52,494 bases of DNA from Mycobacterium colombiense (GCF_003284975.1 NZ_QMEU01000028.1:1-52494); one strand, 5' to 3'. Positions 36,337-45,365 are shown, counted from the first letter of the stretch. The notes: generated by a model not told the origin, from the letters alone. A program made the numbers and translations.

Positions 36337-36936
36337 GTGTCTAGAGATGTGTCGCCACCGGTGGTCGCCGGGAAAACGGTGGGCGCGGCCCGCCGATCCG
36401 ACCGCCGGCCGGGACAGACCATCCGCAAGGTGCTCGATGCCGGGCTGGCGGAGCTGCGGGAATCCTCGTACGCGAACCTGACGATGCGCGCGGTGGCGAC
36501 GCGCGCCGGGGTGTCGCCGGCCAGCGCCTACACCTACTTCCCGTCGAAAAGCGCCCTGGTGGCGGCGGTGTATCTGCGCTTCCTGCGGGACCTGCCGCTG
36601 CACACCGACGTCAACGAGACGACCAAAACCCGGGTGAGCGCAACCCTGCGGGACATGGCGGTCGTCGTCGCCGACGAGCCGGAACTGACCGCCGCGTGTG
36701 GCGCGGCGCTGATGGCCGACGATCCGGCGGTCACGCCCCTTCGCGAACAGATCGGCGAGGAAGTGGCCAAGCGGATCGGGGCCGCCCTCGGTCCGGGCTG
36801 GCCCCGAGCCGTGAAATCCACACTGCAGATGACCTTTTCGGGTGCGCTGATGACCGCCCGGTTCGTCAGCTTCGCCGAGATCTCCGGGCAGCTCGACGAG
36901 GCGGTCAACCTCATCCTGGGCGCGTCGGTGGCCTGA
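36337..36936 (+). CDS. TetR-family transcriptional regulator
   Basis: A 199-residue TetR repressor. The DNA-binding domain covers about residues 25-75: TIRKVLDAGLAELRESSYANLTMRAVATRAGVSPASAYTYFPSKSALVAAVY. The remainder is a ligand-binding helical domain without a recognisable ligand signature. The frame is open for 73 codons upstream, but GTG 36337 fits the leaderless promoter. It is divergent from the methyltransferase, with a palindrome between them, and convergent with the amidohydrolase. The direct target is most likely the methyltransferase. Confidence 0.88.
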   Translation: MSRDVSPPVVAGKTVGAARRSDRRPGQTIRKVLDAGLAELRESSYANLTMRAVATRAGVSPASAYTYFPSKSALVAAVYLRFLRDLPLHTDVNETTKTRVSATLRDMAVVVADEPELTAACGAALMADDPAVTPLREQIGEEVAKRIGAALGPGWPRAVKSTLQMTFSGALMTARFVSFAEISGQLDEAVNLILGASVA

Positions 36937-36979
36937 AAACTGCGGCGCCCGCGCACAATCCCCCGCACAATAGGCGCGG

Positions 36980-38746
36980 CTAGCCGGCGTAGGCAGGCTT
37001 GCGCGCCGACGCGCCCGCCCGGAGGAACTCACCGAATCGTTTCTCGCCCAGCTCCGGTGACGCCTTGCCGGCGCCGAACGCGAGGTTGCCGGACACCAAC
37101 ACCGCCGTGACGGTGTCGTCGTTGCGGTTCACCATCCGCGACAGCCCGCCGTAGGACTCGACGGGATGTTCGGCATAGGCGTCGAGGGCGTCGTCGAGCT
37201 TCTCGGGGTCGATCACGACGATATCGGCGCGGTCGCCTTCCCGCAGGGTGCCGGCGTCGAGCTGGTACCAGGAGCCGAGCTCGCCGGTGAGGCGGTGCAC
37301 GGCGTGCTCGATCGACATGAACGGCGTGCCCCGCTTCTCGGCGTCGCGCACGTGGCGCAGCAGGCGCAGCCCGGAGTTGTAGAAGGCCATGTTGCGCAGG
37401 TGCGCGCCCGCGTCCGAGAACCCCATCTGCACGCCCGGGCTTTGCGCCAGCTTCTTGAGCAATTCGGGCCGGTGGTTGGAGATCGTGGTGCGCCAGCGCA
37501 GCTTTTCGCCGTGCTCGAGCACCAGGTCGAGGAACGCGTCGACCGGGTGCAGGCCGCCGCGGTCCAGGCCCACCCGCCCGAACGATTTACCGACGACCGA
37601 TTCGTCGGGGCAGGCCACGATGTCGGCATCGAAGAAGTCGCGGTGCCACACCCGGGGGCCGTACTTCTGGTCATAGTCCTTGCGGAACTGCCGCCGGTAT
37701 TCTTCGTCGCGCATCAGCTCGTTACGGGCGATCTCGTCCTGCAGGTGCAGGGCCGCTGCGCCGGAGCCGAACTCCTCGAAGATCACCAGCGAGATCCCGT
37801 CGGCGTAGACCTCGAACGGGACCGGCAGATGCTGCCAGCGGAAATCCGCGCCGAGCGCGTTGACCATCCGCGCCAGCCAGTCCATCAGGTAGATGACCGG
37901 CGGCAGGGACTTGACGTCGGCGGCCGAGAGCAGGCTGGTCTTCAACCGGCGGCGCCCCACCCCGAGGGAGGTGGCCAGCTGGGAAACGATCGACAGCGGG
38001 TTCTTGATATCAGGACCCGATTGCAGGATCTTGTTGCGCCGCCGCAGGATGGCGTTCAGGCGCCGCAGCTCGCGAGGCTTGGCGTAGGTCGACGGCAGGG
38101 TGCGCGACCGGCAGACCTCGCCGTCGAGTTTGTCGAACAGCAGTTGCTGCGAGGACATCCCGACGAAGCCTTCGTCGAGGGCCTCTTCCAGCATCGCCTC
38201 CATCCGCGCGAGTTCGGCCGCCGACGGGCGGACGTCCTTACGGGTCGCCCGGTCCAGGCCCATCGTGGCGGCGCGCATGTCGGAGTGCCCGATGAACGCC
38301 GCGATGTTGGGGCCCAGGTTCAGCCGCTCGAGCGCGGCCACATATTCCTTGGGGCTGTGCCACGACCGGGTCGCGTTGAGCTGCTCGATCACATAGCGCC
38401 GCGGAATCGCTTCCACGCGGCCGAAGATGTCGCCCGCGTCGACATTGTCCAGGTACACCGTGGACAGCGAGCAGGACCCCAGCATCACGGTCGTCACGCC
38501 GTGTCGCAGCGATTCGGAAAGCGCCGGCTCACAGAGGGTTTCGATGTCGTAATGCGTGTGAATGTCGATGATGCCGGGGATCACCCACTGACCGGTGGCG
38601 TCGATGACCCGGGCGCCGGTGGTGTCCAGCGGACCCTTGGCGATGGTGACGACCCGCCCGTCCCGCACGCCGATGTCCCGGTAGGCCGACGGCCCACCCG
38701 TCCCGTCGAACCAGCGTCCGTTGGCGATCACGGTGTCGTACTGCAT
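36980..38746 (-). CDS. N-acyl-D-amino-acid deacylase-type amidohydrolase
   Basis: A 588-residue metal-dependent amidohydrolase of the D-aminoacylase/dihydroorotase superfamily. The metal motif HTHYD follows WVIPGIIDI (about residues 55-65). Later parts include FIGHSDMRAATMG, TTISNHRPELLKKLAQ, the catalytic aspartate in MGFSDAGAHLRNMAFYN, and the C-terminal beta-sandwich GTLREGDRADIVVIDPE. It would hydrolyse an amide bond of an N-acylated compound. It is long for the family (most are about 480-550). It is divergent from a TetR gene with a 204-base gap, and that regulator may control it. Confidence 0.88.
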   Translation of the reverse strand: MQYDTVIANGRWFDGTGGPSAYRDIGVRDGRVVTIAKGPLDTTGARVIDATGQWVIPGIIDIHTHYDIETLCEPALSESLRHGVTTVMLGSCSLSTVYLDNVDAGDIFGRVEAIPRRYVIEQLNATRSWHSPKEYVAALERLNLGPNIAAFIGHSDMRAATMGLDRATRKDVRPSAAELARMEAMLEEALDEGFVGMSSQQLLFDKLDGEVCRSRTLPSTYAKPRELRRLNAILRRRNKILQSGPDIKNPLSIVSQLATSLGVGRRRLKTSLLSAADVKSLPPVIYLMDWLARMVNALGADFRWQHLPVPFEVYADGISLVIFEEFGSGAAALHLQDEIARNELMRDEEYRRQFRKDYDQKYGPRVWHRDFFDADIVACPDESVVGKSFGRVGLDRGGLHPVDAFLDLVLEHGEKLRWRTTISNHRPELLKKLAQSPGVQMGFSDAGAHLRNMAFYNSGLRLLRHVRDAEKRGTPFMSIEHAVHRLTGELGSWYQLDAGTLREGDRADIVVIDPEKLDDALDAYAEHPVESYGGLSRMVNRNDDTVTAVLVSGNLAFGAGKASPELGEKRFGEFLRAGASARKPAYAG

Positions 38747-38950
38747 CGGTCGGCCTTTCTGTCGCGCCGGGCGCTGGGGATACCGTCGGGCCGCTGCCTC
38801 GCAGATCCGCAGTGATCATACATAATGCCCGTTTTGTCTTGCCAGGTAACCGGCGCCCGACCGCGCGGTTAGCCAGCACCGATGACGCCCCGTCAGACGA
38901 TATGATCCAGCGGTGGGGTTCATCGGCTACGGGTTTGCCGTCCGCTAATC

Positions 38951-39622
38951 ATGCGCAGTCACGGTTGGGCCGGAAACACGCCCGCTTCCAACGCGGAGGC
39001 GATCGAGCGCATCCTGGACGCCGCCGACAAGATCATCGACGAACGCGGCTCGGCGATGCGGATCGCCGACGTGGCGCGCGCGCTGGGGGTCACCCGCCAG
39101 ACCGTCTATCGGTACTTCCCCGGCACGCAGGCCTTGCTGGTGGCGTCGGCGATGCGGTCGGCCGACGGCTTCCTCGATCGCATGGCGGCCCATCTCGAAG
39201 GTGTCACCGATCCGGTGGTGGCCATCACCGAGGGCATGGCGTTCGCGGTCGAAGAGCTGGCCTCGGACAATCAGGTCGGATTCGTGCTCAACCAGCGCCA
39301 CCGCGGCGGCCAGAAAGTGTCGATCGTCTCCGATACCGCGTTGGCCTTCGGCCGTTCGATGTTGCACCGTTACGACATCGACTGGGAGCGTTACGGTTTC
39401 GACGAGGCGGGCCTGGACGAGCTGAACGAATTCTCGCTGCGGGTTCTGCATTCCTTCCTGGCGGACCCGGGACGGCCACCGCGCAGCGGCGACGATCTGC
39501 GCCGCTACCTCAGCCGCTGGATCGGGCCGGCGATCGCCTACCCGCAGCTGGTCCGCGCCATGGATGCCCTCGGCGCGCCCGAGCCGGCCCCAACGCGCCG
39601 CCGGTCCTCGAAAGCATCCTGA
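38951..39622 (+). CDS. TetR-family transcriptional regulator
   Basis: A 223-residue TetR regulator with the N-terminal domain IERILDAADKIIDERGSAMRIADVARALGVTRQTVYRYFPGTQALLVAS (about 18-65) and a C-terminal ligand domain. It is divergent from the amidohydrolase gene across 204 bases that hold an AT-richer stretch (about 38815-38840) as a candidate binding site. The C-terminal tail is basic. No ligand is predictable. Confidence 0.87.
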   Translation: MRSHGWAGNTPASNAEAIERILDAADKIIDERGSAMRIADVARALGVTRQTVYRYFPGTQALLVASAMRSADGFLDRMAAHLEGVTDPVVAITEGMAFAVEELASDNQVGFVLNQRHRGGQKVSIVSDTALAFGRSMLHRYDIDWERYGFDEAGLDELNEFSLRVLHSFLADPGRPPRSGDDLRRYLSRWIGPAIAYPQLVRAMDALGAPEPAPTRRRSSKAS

Positions 39623-39747
39623 CCCCCGGGCGGGCGGTGCGGCGATTTTGACCATACGTATTCGCCGTTGTGTCGTGAAGTTGCGCGGGGGCGATGCGCT
39701 AACCGTCAATGGGCCGACGTTGTCCACCGATCGAAGGAGGCATCGAC

Positions 39748-40212
39748 GTGGTGGGTTTGGCACAGGTCGCGCTGAACAGCGCGCCCATCTTTGGTGGCGC
39801 ACTGCTCGCGGTTGCGGCCGGGCAATTCCGCGGTCCTGATTACCGGGAAGCGATCAAGCAGGACATGGACCTGCTCGAACGACTCCCGCCCGAAGACGTC
39901 GACAGGCGCGCCGAATTGCGGCGCAGCATCGAGGGTCGCATCGACGACCTGATCGATGCGGCGGACCGCAGCCGCGTGCTGCGCCGGGCCGCGCTGTCCT
40001 ACCACGGCAACTGGCGGGACGGGGTCCTGCTGCTCTGTGCCGTCCTCTTCACGATCATTTGGTGGAACGTCAGTCACAGCAGGGACAACTGGCTGCCGAT
40101 GTTCGTCGTGTTGATCCTGCTGTGCGTGGTGGCTGCCGCCTACACATTCCGCGGTGCGCTGCACGCCGCCCGGACCGCGTTCCGCGCGAAGCGGCAGGGT
40201 CGACGCGACTAG
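39748..40212 (+). CDS. Small membrane protein with two C-terminal helices
   Basis: A 154-residue protein with an N-terminal hydrophobic segment (ALNSAPIFGGALLAVAAGQF), a charged central part with coiled-coil character (DMDLLERLPPEDVDRRAELRRSIEGRIDDLID), and two membrane helices near residues 98-120 and 125-143, then a basic tail. I do not recognise the family. The start is fixed by a strong GAAGGAGG site seven bases before GTG 39748; the frame also extends 13 codons upstream. Convergent or operonic partners are not evident. Confidence 0.72.
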   Translation: MVGLAQVALNSAPIFGGALLAVAAGQFRGPDYREAIKQDMDLLERLPPEDVDRRAELRRSIEGRIDDLIDAADRSRVLRRAALSYHGNWRDGVLLLCAVLFTIIWWNVSHSRDNWLPMFVVLILLCVVAAAYTFRGALHAARTAFRAKRQGRRD

Positions 40213-40296
40213 TCGACGTGGCGGTCTTCGTCACAGCCGGGGCGAGGACGATCCCCACAACGCGCGCGCGGCGCCGTGCTGTGGCAGGATCGCGAT

Positions 40297-40968
40297 GTGA
40301 AGGCGAATCCCCTCGCAGCGTTGACTTGTGCTGTGCTGTCGCCGGTCTCGGCTCTGCTGATCGGCCCGGTCGCGCCGGCGTGGGCGGAACCATGCCCCGA
40401 CGTCGAGGTGGTTTTCGCCCGGGGCACCAGCGAGCCCCCCGGCGTCGGCCGCATCGGCGAAAGCTTCGTCGACACTCTGCGTTCGCACGTCGGCGGGAAG
40501 TCGGTTGGTGTCTATCCGGTCAACTATCCGGCCACCACCGACTTTCCCACCGCCGCCGACGGCATCAGCGACGCCGGCAATCACGTCGAGCAGATGGCCG
40601 CGAATTGCCCGCGCACCAAGATGGTGCTGGGCGGCTACTCGCAGGGCGCGGCGGTGATGGGCTTCGTCACCGAAAGTGCCGTACCCGACGGCGTTCACCT
40701 GGTGCAGGCGCTGCAACCGATGCCGGCCGAGGTGGCCAACCACGTCGCCGCGGTGGCGCTGTTCGGCAAGCCGTCGAGCCAGTTCATGAGCATCATCAAC
40801 GAGCCGCCCGTGTCCATCGGGCCGCTGTACGCGGCGAAGACCCTCGAGTTGTGTGTGCCCGGCGATCCGGTGTGTTCCGGCGCGGGCAACCCGGCCGCAC
40901 ACCGCCAGTACGTAGAGGCGGGCATGGTCGACCAGGCGGCCGATTTCGCCGCCAGCCATCTCTCGTAA
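40297..40968 (+). CDS. Secreted cutinase-family esterase
   Basis: A 223-residue cutinase-like serine esterase. The signal peptide covers about residues 1-33 (LAALTCAVLSPVSALLIGPVAPAWA). The catalytic triad is Ser115 in GYSQGA, Asp190 in PGDPVC and His202 in AHRQYV. Paired cysteines (PCPD, NCPRT, LCVPGDPVC) would form the usual disulphides. The family hydrolyses lipid esters at the mycobacterial surface. GTG 40297 follows an AGGA site by eight bases. Confidence 0.9.
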   Translation: MKANPLAALTCAVLSPVSALLIGPVAPAWAEPCPDVEVVFARGTSEPPGVGRIGESFVDTLRSHVGGKSVGVYPVNYPATTDFPTAADGISDAGNHVEQMAANCPRTKMVLGGYSQGAAVMGFVTESAVPDGVHLVQALQPMPAEVANHVAAVALFGKPSSQFMSIINEPPVSIGPLYAAKTLELCVPGDPVCSGAGNPAAHRQYVEAGMVDQAADFAASHLS

Positions 40969-40997
40969 TTGACGCGGCCCGAACGCCTCAGGCGTGG

Positions 40998-41918
40998 CTA
41001 GGTCGCCGACTTTCCTGCCGGTTCGTCGGCGCGCGCGCCGCCGACCATCTCGTGCACGTCCTGCACCGACCACGGCCCGGCCCGGTGGTGGTCGCGGTAG
41101 CCCAGCAGCCGTGGCGTTTGGCGATCGAAACTGCCCACGAAACCGCCTGCGGCAACAAGGATGTGACCCGTCACGTCGCGCGAGAGGTCGCTGGCCAGAT
41201 ACGCGTAGACCGGTGCGACGAACTCGGGCGGAGCGCTGTCGAGCGAGGCCCGCATGGTCATCTCGTCGAGCAGACCCCGGCGGTGCAGGTCTTCGATGTG
41301 CTTCTCGTAGTCGTCGCCAGTGGACAGCCGGGTCCTGGCCCCGGGGCAGACCACGTTGGCCCGCACCCCGTAGGGCTTCAGTTCGGCGGCGATCGCCATC
41401 GTCAGGCCGTTGACGGCGCCCTTGCCCGCCGGATATCCGGTGCCGCCGTAGTCACCCAGGAACGCCACCGAGCTGGTGTTGACGATGGCGCCGTGCCCCT
41501 GGGCGGCGAGCACCGGAGCGGCCACCCGGCAGGTGTGGAACGCCGTGCCGAGGTGAGCGCTGATCAGACGGTCGAACTCGGCCGGGGAGATGGTCAGGAT
41601 CGACGAACCGCGCGGTTCGGCGATCCCGGCGCAATTGATCAGCGTGTCCAACCGCCCGAACGCGCTCACGCATTCGTCGACGAGCCGACGCGCGACGCGC
41701 TCGTCGTCCGCGGATCCCACCACCGCGTGGGCCCGCCCGCCGGCCGCCGTGATCGTCGCGACCGTTTCGTGCACGGCCCGTTCGTCGCGCCCGTTGACGA
41801 CGACGCCGGAGCCGAGTCCGCCCAGCAGCTCGGCGACCGCGCGGCCGATACCGCGACTACCGCCCGAAACCACCACACCGTGCCCCGACAGCGGGACCTC
41901 GGGACCGTTTCCGCTCAT
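40998..41918 (-). CDS. SDR-family oxidoreductase
   Basis: A 306-residue short-chain dehydrogenase. The cofactor site is VVSGGSRGIGRAVAELLGG, the NAG-type motif reads INCAGIAEP, and the catalytic residues are Ser in NTSSVAF and YPAGK. The C-terminal extension FDRQTPRLLGYRDHHRAGPWSVQDVHEMV is about 40 residues longer than a minimal SDR and resembles the tail of bacterial multifunctional-enzyme-like dehydrogenases. The frame is open far upstream, but GGAGG five bases before ATG 41918 fixes the start. Substrate unknown. Confidence 0.88.
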   Translation of the reverse strand: MSGNGPEVPLSGHGVVVSGGSRGIGRAVAELLGGLGSGVVVNGRDERAVHETVATITAAGGRAHAVVGSADDERVARRLVDECVSAFGRLDTLINCAGIAEPRGSSILTISPAEFDRLISAHLGTAFHTCRVAAPVLAAQGHGAIVNTSSVAFLGDYGGTGYPAGKGAVNGLTMAIAAELKPYGVRANVVCPGARTRLSTGDDYEKHIEDLHRRGLLDEMTMRASLDSAPPEFVAPVYAYLASDLSRDVTGHILVAAGGFVGSFDRQTPRLLGYRDHHRAGPWSVQDVHEMVGGARADEPAGKSAT

Positions 41919-42774
41919 CGCAACCTCCGGTGCGCGCCAACCGGTGCACACCGTAAAGTGTTGCCCGCGAACTGCTCTCGCGGCCGGCTGACGGGCACGC
42001 GCTCGACGGTGGTCACGAACATTAGGCGAACAGTACCCAGCCGACTCAGGAATGAGAACGCGAACCCACGTTTTCCTCGCCTGCGGCGCTGCCCGCCACC
42101 GGCAACTCGCCAACACGGGGAGGATTGGCACGTCGTCGCCGCCGTCGCGCTGCACAAACGCATCGCCGGCGGCCTCGGGTGCAGCCCCCGCCGTCCCGCC
42201 GGGCAAAGCCGCGTACCGTCCCCCGGGCCGTGGCCATAAATTAATCTGTTCGGGTAGAAGTGGCCCAATCGCGCCGAACCAGTTTGCTGGATCGGCGGGC
42301 GCTTCCCGGCGTGCCGCACCACCCTCGATAACACCGCAGCTGGGGGAGGTGCGCCGGCACGCGGGAGGGCGCCGAAGCCCGCAACGGCGGCTTGCCGAAC
42401 CGCCGCCGCTACACCGTGGAAACTGTTCAGAAATTATCTGAATCCGTTGCTCCGAGCGATCGCCGGATGGTGCAAGGGGGCGTATAGTCTCCAATAAGTC
42501 CGTTGATGGACGTGTCGCCGTTTAGCTAAAAGCGGTCCAGTCAGCCGCATGGCTACTGAGCTTGGTATGGCTCCGGCGGATCAGCCCCAGTCACCATTCG
42601 CTTCGTGTCGCGCGTTGGCCCACCGACCGTCCTGCGGATCGAGATGCAGTGGGGGCGAGAAGTGCGCATAGCTGTGAACCTTCACTGCGGACGACTCTAG
42701 GAGTCAGCGATGCAAACTTGTTTTCGCGCAACCGTTTACCCGATTTTTCGAGTGAACACGGGGTGCGCCAGCCG
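41919..42774. other. 856-base gene-free region before the sigma factor gene
   Basis: No supported gene lies between the SDR start and the sigma factor start. Open frames on both strands (for example 42052-42441 forward) have atypical composition and no family likeness. The part from about 42420 onward is AT-richer and contains TATAGT (42493-42498), a possible -10, which would give a leader of roughly 270 bases to the sigma factor gene. The left part may be decayed sequence. Confidence 0.5.
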
Positions 42775-43587
42775 ATGACAAATGTAATTTCTGCAACCCG
42801 TCCGGCCCCGACCACGCGGACCACTAAATCCGATGATTCCTACGACGATGTCGTCGAAATGTTCCTGGTGCTGCAGGAGTTGCCGGCCGAATCGTACGAA
42901 TACGCCCACCAGCGCGAACGCATCGTGTCCCGGTGCCTGCCACTGGCCGACCACGTGGCCAGCCATTTCGCCCGCCGGGGCGAGGGCCTCGACGATCTCA
43001 TTCAGGTCGCTCGGCTGGGCCTGATGAACGCCGTCAACAGGTTCGACCCCGCGAAGGGTCCGAGCTTCATCGGCTTCGCGGTACCCACGATGATGGGCGA
43101 GGTCAGGCGTTACTTCCGCGACTACAGCTGGGGAATGCGCGTCCCGCGGCGGCTGCGCGAGCTGCATGTGCAGATCAGCAGGACGACCGCCGATTTGTCG
43201 CAACGACTCGGCCGTGCGCCCACCGCGGGTGAGCTTTCGCAGGTGCTCGAGGTTCCGCGCGAGGAGATCGTCGAATGCCTCGTCGCCGGTGACGCCTACC
43301 GGCTCGACTCCCTCGACGCGCCGCTCGGCGCCGACGGTTCGGGAACGCCTCGCTCGGTGGCCGACTCGGTCGGCGACATCGATCCGCAGATCGAGCACAT
43401 CACCAACCGGGAAGCGCTGCGGGTGTTGGTTGCCACCCTCCCCGAGCGCGAACGCGAGGTGTTGCGCATGCGGTTCTTCGAATCCATGACGCAGAGCCAG
43501 ATCGCCGAGCGCATCGGCGTGTCCCAGATGCAGGTGTCCCGCATCCTGGCTAACACGCTGAGCTGCCTGCGCGATCAGCTCGAGTAG
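42775..43587 (+). CDS. SigF-like sigma factor (SigB/F/G group)
   Basis: A 270-residue alternative sigma factor with regions 2, 3 and 4: VSRCLPLADHVASHF and DLIQVARLGLMNAVNRFDP (region 2), FAVPTMMGEVRRYFRDYSW, VPRRLRELH (region 3), LPEREREVLRMRFFESMTQSQIAERIGVSQMQVSRI (region 4). It is close to SigF but not identical, and there is no adjacent anti-sigma factor (RsbW/UsfX) gene, so it is probably a SigF paralogue controlled from elsewhere. The ATG at 42775 has only a weak GGGGTG upstream. The 71 codons upstream in frame are not conserved-looking. Confidence 0.88.
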   Translation: MTNVISATRPAPTTRTTKSDDSYDDVVEMFLVLQELPAESYEYAHQRERIVSRCLPLADHVASHFARRGEGLDDLIQVARLGLMNAVNRFDPAKGPSFIGFAVPTMMGEVRRYFRDYSWGMRVPRRLRELHVQISRTTADLSQRLGRAPTAGELSQVLEVPREEIVECLVAGDAYRLDSLDAPLGADGSGTPRSVADSVGDIDPQIEHITNREALRVLVATLPEREREVLRMRFFESMTQSQIAERIGVSQMQVSRILANTLSCLRDQLE

Positions 43588-43607
43588 CGCGCCCGGCTCC
43601 CCAGGAC

Positions 43608-43634
43608 GCTGCGCGGCATCCGCCGCCGCGCAGC
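43608..43634. terminator. GC-rich hairpin terminator after the sigma factor gene
   Basis: GCTGCGCGG (43608-43616) and CCGCGCAGC (43626-43634) form a perfect 9-bp stem with a 9-base loop, 21 bases after the sigma factor stop. There is no U-tract. It separates the sigma factor gene from the lipoprotein gene. Confidence 0.65.
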
Positions 43635-43702
43635 AATGTACTGTGCGATTCGAAGGATGACCCGACGTTGTCGCCAGGAAAACCTGGAAGGAGCTCGATG
43701 CG

Positions 43703-44329
43703 ATGAGGATGTCACGGACGGTGCTCGCGGGTGTCGCAGCGACGACGGCGCTGGCGGTGTCGGTCGCCGGCTGCGGTAACAACAAACCGCAACCGTCGCC
43801 GGCGAAGTCGGGATCGGCCACCTCGGCAACCTCCGCACCCAGCAGCTCGGCGCCGGCGTCACCGGTGCCGGCGCAGCCCAACGAGTACGCCAAGCTGCTG
43901 ATCCAGGCCAGTGACATCAACGCCCCGGTCCCCTTCACCGCCGCTCCCCCGACCGACAATCCCAACGGCCAGCCGGGCGTGGCGACGACCTTCAAAGACG
44001 ACGACGGCAGCCACGCCATAAAGGTCACCATCAACGTGTACGACGACCCCGACGCCGCCACCAACGCGCTCAACACCGCCAAGGGCCAACAGGGCGGGGC
44101 GATCAAAGATCCCACCACGCAACCGTCCAACATCGGCAGCGGCGGAACGATGCTGATGGGCAACACCGCCGACCGCAGCAAGGGCGTGGTGATCCTGCTT
44201 TTCACCGAGGGTAAGGCGCTCGCGACGCTGGAGTTCGACGGGCCGACCGACACGCTGGCCCCGCCGGACTTCGTCAACGACGTCGGCCAGAAGCAAGACG
44301 CGGCCATCAAGAAAGGCCTCGGCGGCTAG
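43703..44329 (+). CDS. Putative lipoprotein
   Basis: A 208-residue exported protein with a signal peptide ending in the lipobox VAGC (lipidated Cys24). A Ser/Pro/Ala-rich linker (about 30-55) is followed by a soluble domain beginning NEYAKLLIQASDINAP and containing VTINVYDDPDAATNALNTAKGQ, similar in outline to other mycobacterial lipoproteins of unknown function. AAGGAG precedes the ATG. It is expected on the outer face of the plasma membrane. Confidence 0.85.
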   Translation: MRMSRTVLAGVAATTALAVSVAGCGNNKPQPSPAKSGSATSATSAPSSSAPASPVPAQPNEYAKLLIQASDINAPVPFTAAPPTDNPNGQPGVATTFKDDDGSHAIKVTINVYDDPDAATNALNTAKGQQGGAIKDPTTQPSNIGSGGTMLMGNTADRSKGVVILLFTEGKALATLEFDGPTDTLAPPDFVNDVGQKQDAAIKKGLGG

Positions 44330-44357
44330 GCGCCGCGCGACCACCGCGAGGGACGCC

Positions 44358-44849
44358 ATGAATGTCATCAACGGCATGCCGGCTCACGCCCTATGGCTGC
44401 ACTTCGTCCTAGTGCTGGTGCCGCTGACCGCCCTGCTGGTGATCGTCTGCGGGTTGTGGCCGGCGGCCCGGCGCGGACAGCTGCTGTGGCTGACGCTGAT
44501 CCTTGCCGTGGTCACCATGGTGTTGACGCCCATCACCATCAATGCGGGCGGATGGCTCTACGGCCTGCGGGCGAACCCCAGCCCGATCCTGCGCGAGCAC
44601 GCCGAGCGGGGCAGCCTGATGGCCTATTTCTCCGCCGCGTTGCTGGCGGCCGCGGTCGTGCTCGTCGTCGTGCGGGTGATCGAACGCCGATCCGACAAGG
44701 GCCGCGCCGCCACCCGGATACTCGCCGCGATAGTCGCGCTGGCGGTAGGGATCTCGTCGATGGTCCAGATCTACCGGGTGGGCGACGCCGGTGCTCAATC
44801 CGTCTGGGGCACCGAGATCGCGCGCCTGACCAGGAACCACGCGGGCTGA
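44358..44849 (+). CDS. DUF2231-type membrane protein
   Basis: A 163-residue membrane protein with four hydrophobic helices at about 10-32, 41-62, 88-107 and 119-140. The start MPAHALWLHFVLVLVPLTALL fits the DUF2231 family, whose N-terminal PxHxxxVHF-like signature and four helices it shares. GAGGG precedes the ATG. It follows the lipoprotein gene by 28 bases and is probably co-transcribed. Function unknown. Confidence 0.78.
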   Translation: MNVINGMPAHALWLHFVLVLVPLTALLVIVCGLWPAARRGQLLWLTLILAVVTMVLTPITINAGGWLYGLRANPSPILREHAERGSLMAYFSAALLAAAVVLVVVRVIERRSDKGRAATRILAAIVALAVGISSMVQIYRVGDAGAQSVWGTEIARLTRNHAG

Positions 44850-44877
44850 GCGCCCCTGTCGGCCAAAAGCAGGGCGC
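44850..44877. terminator. Convergent hairpin terminator
   Basis: GCGCCCCTG (44850-44858) pairs with CAGGGCGC (44870-44877) with one bulged C and an 11-base loop. It fills the 39-base space between the convergent stops of the DUF2231 and Ddn-like genes and could serve both. Confidence 0.55.
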
Positions 44878-44888
44878 CCGATCGCAAT

Positions 44889-45365
44889 TCAACCGGTGGG
44901 CGTGAGTAGAAACAACCGGAATCGGCGCCGGCCGGCGCGTTCCTGGGCGAGGCGATAATTCGGCCAGGACGCCAGCGCCTTGTCCCACGCTTCATCGCGC
45001 TCCGCGCCATCAAGCAGGCGCACCGCCGCCACGCAACGGTGCCCGAGCCGGCGCATTGTGACACGTTGCGCCGCTTGGAGATTCGCGGACCATGATGGGT
45101 GGCGTGGGCGCCCCCAGTTCGATCCGATCAGCAACAGGGAACCATCAAGGGGGACGTATTGCACGGTGGCGCTGCGGGCGAGACCGGTTTTGCGACCAGA
45201 GATGGTGATCCGCACGTTGGGCAGGCCGGCCACATCCAAAACGCCGAGGCGTCCGTTGGTCAGGAAGCGCAGCGCGGCTTCGAGCCACTCCACGACCCGG
45301 TGACCGTTCAGGATCAGCACGCGGTAGACCGTCGGGTTGCGGGCCCACCGCTGCAGCGGATTCAT
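44889..45365 (-). CDS. Ddn-like deazaflavin (F420)-dependent nitroreductase family protein
   Basis: A 158-residue protein of the split beta-barrel Ddn family. Typical segments are ITISGRKTGLARSATVQYVPLDGSLLLIGSNWG and the tail NYRLAQERAGRRRFRLFLLTP. Members use reduced F420 to reduce quinones or nitro compounds at the membrane. A TACAGT -10 hexamer (minus strand, 45372-45377) lies six bases before the ATG, so the transcript is probably leaderless. It is divergent from the TetR-P450 operon. Confidence 0.85.
   Translation of the reverse strand: MNPLQRWARNPTVYRVLILNGHRVVEWLEAALRFLTNGRLGVLDVAGLPNVRITISGRKTGLARSATVQYVPLDGSLLLIGSNWGRPRHPSWSANLQAAQRVTMRRLGHRCVAAVRLLDGAERDEAWDKALASWPNYRLAQERAGRRRFRLFLLTPTG

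Noticed and set aside
37166..38815. A 549-codon plus-strand frame opposite the D-aminoacylase-type gene
   Set aside because: Shadow of a clear amidohydrolase gene. No ribosome binding site and no domain likeness.
42052..42441. A 129-codon plus-strand frame upstream of the sigma factor gene
   Set aside because: Amino-acid composition (Arg, Pro, Ala, Ser rich, irregular) and lack of a start signal argue for non-coding sequence.
42734..42765. A possible SigF-type autoregulatory promoter, GTTT followed by GGGGT before the sigma factor ATG
   Set aside because: The spacing between the two elements is about 22 bases; SigF promoters need about 15-17.
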